Origin: an uncultured Faecalibacterium sp.
GTDB taxonomy: Bacteria; Bacillota; Clostridia; Oscillospirales; Ruminococcaceae
Length of the DNA: 21,405 nt
Reading direction: 5' to 3'
Assembly (NCBI GenBank): GCA_900765105.1
Contig: CAAFQM010000111.1
Coordinates: 1 to 21,405, forward strand
Shown here: positions 21,089-21,405 of the stretch, one piece after another
Layout of the letters: every line of letters begins with the position of its first letter
Numbering within the stretch: position 1 is the first letter of the stretch
The notes under the pieces: generated by a model
Databases searched by the model: none
What the model saw: only the letters and a program-made list of their open reading frames with translations
What the model was told of the DNA's origin: nothing
Position numbers and translations under genes: made by a program

Positions 21089-21405
21089 ATGGCTTCGATC
21101 AGCTGCCAGCACATCTATAAGATCTACCCGGGCGCTACCGCTCCTTCTGTCACCGACTTCAACCTGGAGATCCAGGATAAGGAGTTCATCATCTTTGTCG
21201 GCCCCTCCGGCTGTGGCAAGTCCACCACCCTGCGTATGATCGCCGGTCTGGAGGAGATCTCCAAGGGCGAAATGTACATCGGTGGCCGTCTGATCAACGA
21301 CGTTCCCCCGAAGGACCGTGATATCGCCATGGTGTTCCAGAGCTACGCTCTGTACCCCCACATGACCGTTTACAAGAACATCGCTTTCGGTCTGGAGCTG
21401 CGCAA
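21089..21405 (+). CDS. Sugar ABC transporter ATPase, MsmK/UgpC type (partial)
   Basis: The first 105 residues of an ABC ATPase; the gene continues past the right edge. Walker A GPSGCGKST lies at 38-46 and the Q-loop glutamine is Gln84 in MVFQSYALYPHM. The PPKDRDIAMVFQ segment is typical of the MalK/MsmK/UgpC group that energises CUT1 carbohydrate importers and often serves several permeases. GGAGG 8 nt upstream supports the start at 21089. The signature LSGGQ and Walker B are outside the window. Confidence 0.94.
   Translation, partial: MASISCQHIYKIYPGATAPSVTDFNLEIQDKEFIIFVGPSGCGKSTTLRMIAGLEEISKGEMYIGGRLINDVPPKDRDIAMVFQSYALYPHMTVYKNIAFGLELR

Overview
The window looks like a chromosomal segment of a high-GC, low-redundancy gut Firmicute, most likely Faecalibacterium or a close relative in the Oscillospiraceae/Ruminococcaceae. 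This is inferred from the GC-rich coding style, the Firmicute pairing of a TepA-type ClpP-fold protease with an FtsK/SpoIIIE translocase, Rex next to thymidine kinase, a split MetH, and a hairpin-type intergenic repeat. No rRNA, tRNA, CRISPR array, phage or transposase gene was seen. Only the genes at the two edges are incomplete.

Layout. 1-113 (-) is the start of a lipoprotein, probably a sugar-ABC solute-binding protein, behind an unusually AT-rich 0.5-kb control region that carries several copies of a GntR-like palindrome (TTGTATACAA) and two copies of CTGATATATCAA. 648-1965 (-) holds rex then tdk. 2212-9020 (+) holds tepA, ftsK, a YgiQ-type radical SAM protein and a secreted metallo-beta-lactamase-fold lipoprotein; the last two overlap. 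9152-12266 (+) is a two-gene methionine synthase operon in which the MetH reactivation domain is a separate upstream protein overlapping a 812-residue MetH. 12267-12645 has no protein gene but appears to encode a structured RNA of about 250 nt that ends in an intrinsic terminator whose loop resembles the anti-Shine-Dalgarno end of 16S rRNA. 12646-13182 (-) is a PAP2 phosphatase.

13370-18499 (-) is a complete sucrose utilisation locus in transcription order scrR, scrA (PTS EIIBC), scrB (GH32), scrK (PfkB). Matching LacI/CcpA-type operators lie at the scrR and scrA promoters, and a 73-bp REP-like element sits between these two genes. A MATE exporter (18656-19999, +) diverges from scrR. An AraC-family regulator (20113-20964, -) diverges from a MsmK/UgpC-type sugar ABC ATPase that runs off the right edge.

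How it works together. The region combines carbohydrate uptake (ABC at both edges, PTS sucrose in the middle) with housekeeping functions: NADH/NAD+ sensing, thymidine salvage, chromosome segregation and B12-dependent methionine synthesis. Sucrose would enter as sucrose-6-phosphate through ScrA, be split by ScrB, and the fructose be phosphorylated by ScrK. No EIIA domain is encoded here, so it must come from elsewhere. The most unusual things in the window are the RNA downstream of metH and the operator cluster in the left control region; neither is explained by the protein genes.
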